NCBI GenBank assembly: GCA_000510425.1
Contig: AZKM01000019.1
Location: 1 to 64,000, forward strand
DNA length: 64,000 nucleotides
Source of the DNA: Eubacterium nodatum ATCC 33099
GTDB taxonomy: Bacteria; Bacillota; Clostridia; Peptostreptococcales; Anaerovoracaceae
Direction of reading: 5' to 3'
Part shown: one piece after another, positions 61,201 to 64,000 of the stretch
How the letters are laid out: each line of letters begins with the position of its first letter
How positions within the stretch are numbered: position 1 is the first letter of the stretch
Position numbers and translations under genes: made by a program
The notes under the pieces: model-generated
What the model saw: the letters and a program-made list of their open reading frames with translations, nothing else
Told to the model about the DNA's origin: nothing
The model's database searches: none

Positions 61201-64000
61201 ATTCATCTGAAAGCCTTCCCTTTTCTTCGTTAAGCTCTACTTCTTCTCTTTCCTTCAGATAATCAAATAGTGTTTCCTGAACAGGTGTTACAGCTACTCT
61301 TTCTTCTACTTCTTCAGATATTTCAAGTTCTTCTTTATCTTCAAAGCTAAGTTCTCCGTTAAAGACTGATTGAAGCTCCTGTTCATCCATCTGCTTAATA
61401 AGTTCTGTATCTTTAAGCTCTCTAAAAGTCTTTGGAAAATCCTCTAAAATAAGCCTTTGGGCATTTAATTCTTTCAATTCTTCAAGATTGAAATATCCCC
61501 ATTCAGGTTCAATCCCAAGTACAAGTCCAAAGGCATCTCCACTTTCTCTATCGTATTCTGTCATATACCAAGTCCAATTGCTTCTAAACGGAATGATATA
61601 TGCAGCATGAACTTGCTTATCTGCTAAAGATACATCTTCCTGTGCATAAAGTTCAGGCACTCTTTTAAGCATTTCATCGGTCATTAAGTTTTCAGGATCA
61701 TCTTTAGAATAATATTGTGGTGCTTTTGATTCTTCTATCTCTGTCTTGCTCTCTATTTTCTTTTCTTCATACAGATTTTTAGAAAGCAGCTCATCCATAT
61801 GTTTTGCCACACTTGACCAAGTAAGAAATACATCACTGCAATTCTTCTTCTGTAATTTAAGTCCCTTAGCATCGTGCCATTCATCACTTCCCATTGCACC
61901 TGAAACAGCATGAGAGCTTCCTCCGATGCCATACTCATCTTTTAAGAAGTTAACTTTTTCTTGAAGTGTATGGTTTTCTTTGAAAAATTTTGTAATCCGC
62001 TCTTTTCCCTTATCTATTCCGCTTCCTCTTGACAGGGTAGCAAGAACTTCGTCATCTGTAATAAAGGGCTTTACTTTAGGAAATTCTGTCAGATTGGTAC
62101 TATATTCCTTTCGTGGCAGCTCAAGTTCTTGCAACTTCTGATAAAGGCTATCTAACTTGTAATAGTGAAACCTTAATACATTTCTGTTTTCTTTGTATCC
62201 TTCTAAAAACCTGCCATATTCTTTGATTGTTTCCTTTAGATATTCAGGATTTTTTAATGCCTCAGATAGTCTTTTCGTTTCTTCCGGAAAGCCACCACCT
62301 CTTTCTATAAAATCAAAATACCAATGTGCTTTTCCTTCTTCGCTTAAATCGTAATATAGATACCATAGGGATTTTGAAATTCTATCTCTTTCATAATCAA
62401 GTGCTTCAGAAATCTCTATATTTGTGACAAATCCTCCAGTTTCCAAAAGCTCATTTATTCTACTTGCTGCTTCATTCCAACTTAAAATTTGCGTATCATC
62501 TTCTCTTGCAGAAGTCCCGTAAGCTAAATGAATACCTTTATCCGAATACCAGGAAGATACTTCTCTTTCGTCAATGTAAAATCCATTTCCACCCCTAAAG
62601 GTATCTTTGAGGTATTCTCCCAATTCTCCATTACTTTTTCCTTTAGAAAACTCTGCAATAACAGGAAGTCTACTTCCATCGTGATTTCCTCCGTTAATAA
62701 GAACGGTATCTATATCCTTCTGAGTTAGTGGAATGGTAAGCCTCATTTGTCCGTAAGTATTTTCGGGTAAAGAAAAAGAAGCCTTATCAGCTTCTTTTAA
62801 CTCTACATTAGTATTATCTTTTAAATTTCCACTACTTCCTTGATTGTCATTTCCTTCAGAGCTGAAATCATCGCCCCATACTGTGGATCGTTCTCGTCCT
62901 CTATCTTCCAAGCTGCCATCAATTTCGGTTTCTCTGTCCTCATAAATTCTATCGCCTGTTTCTGAATATCCATCAGGTGTCCTGTCAGTTTCTTCTCCTT
63001 GTATAGATCTACTAACATCTCGAAGTAGCTCTGCTCCTCGCTCTGTGAAAGAAACTCCAGCCTCATCACTGCGTAGGTCGGATTTGGATACTTCCTTATG
63101 AAGTCCGTCTCTTCCTCCAAGCTGTTTAGCGTATTCTCCCTGATTTTCTCTATTATCTCGTCTGTACTTTCCATTTCGGAGAACTCGCTCGTTTTCATTT
63201 CTTTTCTGATCATCTCGTCGAAGTACATTTTCTTCTACCTCCTCAATTTCTTCTCTAATCTTATTATATTCTGCTTCTTTACCTCTTAAAACCTCTTTAT
63301 CAAGCTCTTTACTTTTCTGAATGGTTTCATCAATAATATTCACACTAATATCCGATACGGTTTCACCAAGACTCATAAGAGATATACTATCAAGTCTTTG
63401 AAAATTTTCTCTTAAAAGTTCGTTATCCATCGGATAATCTAACTTAAATCTTGAAGCTACCGCATAGCTTACCGAGTCCCTTACAAACTTGGTAAATGAT
63501 ATTCTATCCTCATCCGCTACTCTAAGTTCATTCATTAAGGTATCTATTTTTTCATCACCGTAGAGTCTGCTTAAAGAAAAGATGTTTTCAAGTGTGCTTT
63601 CACTTTCCTCATAGCCCTCGCTTTTTATCATTTCCTTTAAGACATCTTGGTGGGCTTCTTTATCAAATCTCCAAAGATTGACCTCGTTGACATCCCTGTT
63701 TTTTGAAACTGTCTGGCTTATATCAAAGATATAGTCCACCTTTTTATATGTGCCGTAGTCCTCTAAGATTGGAATACCTTTCTGCCCTCGCATAACCGTT
63801 CGGTTAAAGCGTTCCCTCCAGTAGTCGAACTTGGCACAGGCTGTCGCTTCAGGATTTTTATCATATATACTTAATTGACTTCTAAAATCATACTTTTGAT
63901 TGTTTCCGACAACTTTTAGGAGCTTCAGATATTCTGCTTCATTATACAAAACATCTTGTTTTATTAGCTCCAAAATGTTATGAAAATCATTTATTCGCAT
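55280..64000 (-). CDS. Giant conjugative-element methylase-helicase (copy 2, complete)
   Basis: A 2906-residue protein; the start codon is at the very last base of the window, confirmed by alignment with copy 1. Order: N-terminal domain with DYWRERF (ArdC-like by appearance), charged linker at about 270-390 that contains a nested gene, several element-specific modules, a methylase with [12 protein letters not shown] (about residue 1205) and GNVPFGEY in place of NPPY (about 1265), SNF2-like helicase with VGSGKT (about 1925), DEAH (about 2083), [22 protein letters not shown] (about 2415), a long coiled-coil, and an Asp-rich motif DLDNDGIPDRYDNDF near residue 2833. The altered catalytic NPPY may mean that the methylase is inactive. 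Confidence 0.95.
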   Translation of the reverse strand: MRINDFHNILELIKQDVLYNEAEYLKLLKVVGNNQKYDFRSQLSIYDKNPEATACAKFDYWRERFNRTVMRGQKGIPILEDYGTYKKVDYIFDISQTVSKNRDVNEVNLWRFDKEAHQDVLKEMIKSEGYEESESTLENIFSLSRLYGDEKIDTLMNELRVADEDRISFTKFVRDSVSYAVASRFKLDYPMDNELLRENFQRLDSISLMSLGETVSDISVNIIDETIQKSKELDKEVLRGKEAEYNKIREEIEEVEENVLRRDDQKRNENERVLRNGKYRRDNRENQGEYAKQLGGRDGLHKEVSKSDLRSDEAGVSFTERGAELLRDVSRSIQGEETDRTPDGYSETGDRIYEDRETEIDGSLEDRGRERSTVWGDDFSSEGNDNQGSSGNLKDNTNVELKEADKASFSLPENTYGQMRLTIPLTQKDIDTVLINGGNHDGSRLPVIAEFSKGKSNGELGEYLKDTFRGGNGFYIDEREVSSWYSDKGIHLAYGTSAREDDTQILSWNEAASRINELLETGGFVTNIEISEALDYERDRISKSLWYLYYDLSEEGKAHWYFDFIERGGGFPEETKRLSEALKNPEYLKETIKEYGRFLEGYKENRNVLRFHYYKLDSLYQKLQELELPRKEYSTNLTEFPKVKPFITDDEVLATLSRGSGIDKGKERITKFFKENHTLQEKVNFLKDEYGIGGSSHAVSGAMGSDEWHDAKGLKLQKKNCSDVFLTWSSVAKHMDELLSKNLYEEKKIESKTEIEESKAPQYYSKDDPENLMTDEMLKRVPELYAQEDVSLADKQVHAAYIIPFRSNWTWYMTEYDRESGDAFGLVLGIEPEWGYFNLEELKELNAQRLILEDFPKTFRELKDTELIKQMDEQELQSVFNGELSFEDKEELEISEEVEERVAVTPVQETLFDYLKEREEVELNEEKGRLSDEFAVKEGDTVYFNHEEYTVREIAKNQITGRNDLWLDPVRSGNHQIPIVAFIDNEDLLRQVSPERPAFIVGDEIKYKDKNYTITRFDDMGNNLKTVTVKDNAEYLGGMITGSDVIPYRLESNLERVFENRTYKKSEQTTEEVEIKKNEAHNFKITEETLPEKLSPSERLNNNLEALSMLNRVESGERELDIIAQEVLAKYVGWGGLSEVFNEEKGGQWKEARSFLKENLSQAEYEAARESTLTSFYTPKTIIDGIYKTLSDMGFKQGNILEPSMGIGNFIGNIPDEMNKSKFYGVELDSVSGRIGKLLYPESEVQIKGLEETSFSNNFFDAVIGNVPFGEYKVNDREYNKNNFLIHDYFFAKSIDKVRNGGIIAFITSSGTMDKKDESVRRYLAARAEFLGAIRLPNDTFKGVAGTEVTSDIIFLKKRDSIRERDEDWIHLAEDEKGFVYNKYFVDHPEQVLGTMREVSGRFGNTLACLPKENADLKELLTKASEEISKGSTYEEIELLDDEITSVPATDDVKNFSYTVIDGEVYYRENSLFVKKEVTEKNKEKIKDYLELNTALKDVIYKQKEDYSDDEVKKAQEKLNEVYDNFSKKHGFINNLSNTRALKEDSNFPLVSSIEILDEEENFKANGDIFSKRTITKAKIIDHVDTSLEALVLSMSEKGYVDFDYMGSLTGKDRPTLIEELRGEIYLNIREEQNFYRPLSFNLEDGDLPFACANGSNSYKYGYVTKDEYLSGNIRDKIAIVDSYLSKIRQTERELPHLGYAEDGKEKELISYEMNRLEYQKAELTKVLPKELEASEINVRLGATWIPIKDIEKFIFETLKTPGWARWDIKVKFSNLTSEWNIEGKSKDRGNDLAEMTYGTSRVNAYKLIEDALNLKETKVFDQIVNSDGSKTSVLNKKETLLAGQKQELLKEEFKNWIFSDQERRNRLVKLYNERFNSIRNREYDGSNLSFEGMTTEIDLRSHQRNAIARSLYGGNTLLAHVVGSGKTFEMVASAMESKRLGMCSKSLFVVPNHLTGQIGREFMQLYPSANIMVADKKDFEPKNRKRFIGKIATGEYDAVVIGHTQFEKIPMSKEYQEKHIQDQIDEIINYVEEYKHDRNQNFTVKQLEKTKKKLETRLEKLNDDFKKDDVITFEELGVDKLFIDEAHNYKNLYLYTKMRNVAGIGQSEAFKSSDMFMKCRYMDEMTNGKGIVFATGTPVSNSMTELYTMQRYLQYENLKKNHLEHFDSWASTFGETQSAFELSPEGTGYRVKTRFSKFYNLPELMSMFKEVADIQTADMLNLPTPEAHYEVIKTLPSEEQKEILKSLSERADDVRNKAVEPDEDNMLKITNDGKKLALDQRLINPLLPDNPDSKVNVCVKNVFAIWDKTKDDRSTQLLFSDMSTPKGDGEFNIYDDIREKLVAMGIPKQEIAFIHEANSDKQKDELFAKVRKGEIRILMGSTQKMGAGTNVQNKLIALHDLDVPWRPADLEQRAGRIVRQGNENKEVNIYRYVTENTFDAYLWQTIENKQKFISQIMTSKTPVRVAEDVDESSLNYAEIKALATGDPKIKEKMDLDNEVTKLKMLEANFKSNRYRLEDKVAKNYPEEIARTEKLIEAVKKDMANVEPKAEGEEKFTSITIKDERIFDKKIAGEKLLEAIKTVKINESKMIGKYRNMDLEVSYNFFTNEHNFSLNGAAKHSGELGTSADGNIIRLDNAIEKMPEKLNRLEEKLISTKEQLENAKEELKKPFEKADELKGKVLRLAELNKLLDMGEVEEKRNDNPLIEDIKRAIIDFCNREYEENHSYDEFNTLYPDLKHIGIAYTNTPDERHGIQYELNLEDKTWTQYIDDTPIKAESFDYENKGENEALKNMKNEIEMSSFSDLVYVDSEDLRAAMGLDIDDEGNFYDPLAKDLDNDGIPDRYDNDFKDSDYFESTYDVEDNFHIKEENTQKSEDKPSILDQIRAYQNESKTEEKQKTKEQEILR
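62821..63228 (-). CDS. tnpV: Nested TnpV-like protein, out of frame inside the giant gene (copy 2)
   Basis: A 135-residue ORF in the +1 frame of the giant gene, with start ATG 63228 and GAGGAGGT (cctcc at 63238-63242) nine bases upstream, identical to copy 1 in this region. It differs from copy 1 by about 20 residues and one small deletion after residue 10. Shared features are a conserved start ([10 protein letters not shown]), [25 protein letters not shown] and the end KEMTIKEVVEI. In the giant frame the same DNA encodes a low-complexity Arg/Asp/Glu/Gly linker. Confidence 0.72.
   Translation of the reverse strand: MYFDEMIRKEMKTSEFSEMESTDEIIEKIRENTLNSLEEETDFIRKYPNPTYAVMRLEFLSQSEEQSYFEMLVDLYKEKKLTGHLMDIQKQAIEFMRTEKPKLMAAWKIEDENDPQYGAMISALKEMTIKEVVEI

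Overview
The window is low-GC DNA with strong Shine-Dalgarno sequences (GGAGG/AGGAGG) and gene families typical of anaerobic Firmicutes (Clostridia/Tissierellia type: CD1845, Maff2, DUF4315 and DUF4366 element proteins, type I-B Cas proteins, an iron-dependent alcohol dehydrogenase, a NimA-like flavin protein). I cannot name the species. Nearly all genes lie on the minus strand.

The window holds parts of two related but non-identical integrative and conjugative elements (ICEs) of the Tn1549/clostridial CTn type, in the same orientation, separated by about 18 kb of other DNA. ICE 1 runs from about 23.8 kb leftward past base 1: small leader ORF, CD1845, RepA with an iteron-like origin, DnaC-like ATPase, PcfB, BRO antirepressor, VirD4 coupling protein, SSB, Maff2, VirB6-like protein, PrgI, VirB4, NlpC/P60 hydrolase, DUF4315, DUF4366, TopB, a small methyltransferase, and the start of a giant methylase-helicase that is cut by the window edge. 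ICE 2 enters at base 64000: complete giant methylase-helicase (2906 aa), SSB-like protein, relaxase and MobC on the plus strand beside a candidate oriT, a cargo cassette (TetR, ECF S/T/A, two ABC exporters), a sigma factor and a large serine recombinase near 42.5 kb.

The intervening segment (about 24.1-42.2 kb) is rich in defence and conflict genes: an XRE regulator, a complete type I restriction-modification operon with an embedded PrrC anticodon nuclease, DinD, an SF0329-like protein, a methyltransferase/flavin-protein/DsrE group, an Fe-alcohol dehydrogenase, a protease-nuclease fusion followed by a papain-type peptidase, and a wrecked type I-B CRISPR-Cas locus (cas6, cas8b fragment, frameshifted cas1 fragment, cas2, degenerate repeats).

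The two most interesting observations are: (1) a tnpV-like gene nested out of frame inside both giant genes, with its own conserved ribosome binding site; a hand count shows that differences between the copies fall mainly at third codon positions of the nested frame. (2) A two-gene module of a trypsin-like protease/EndA-type nuclease fusion and a C1 peptidase, neither with a signal peptide, lying in a defence neighbourhood.
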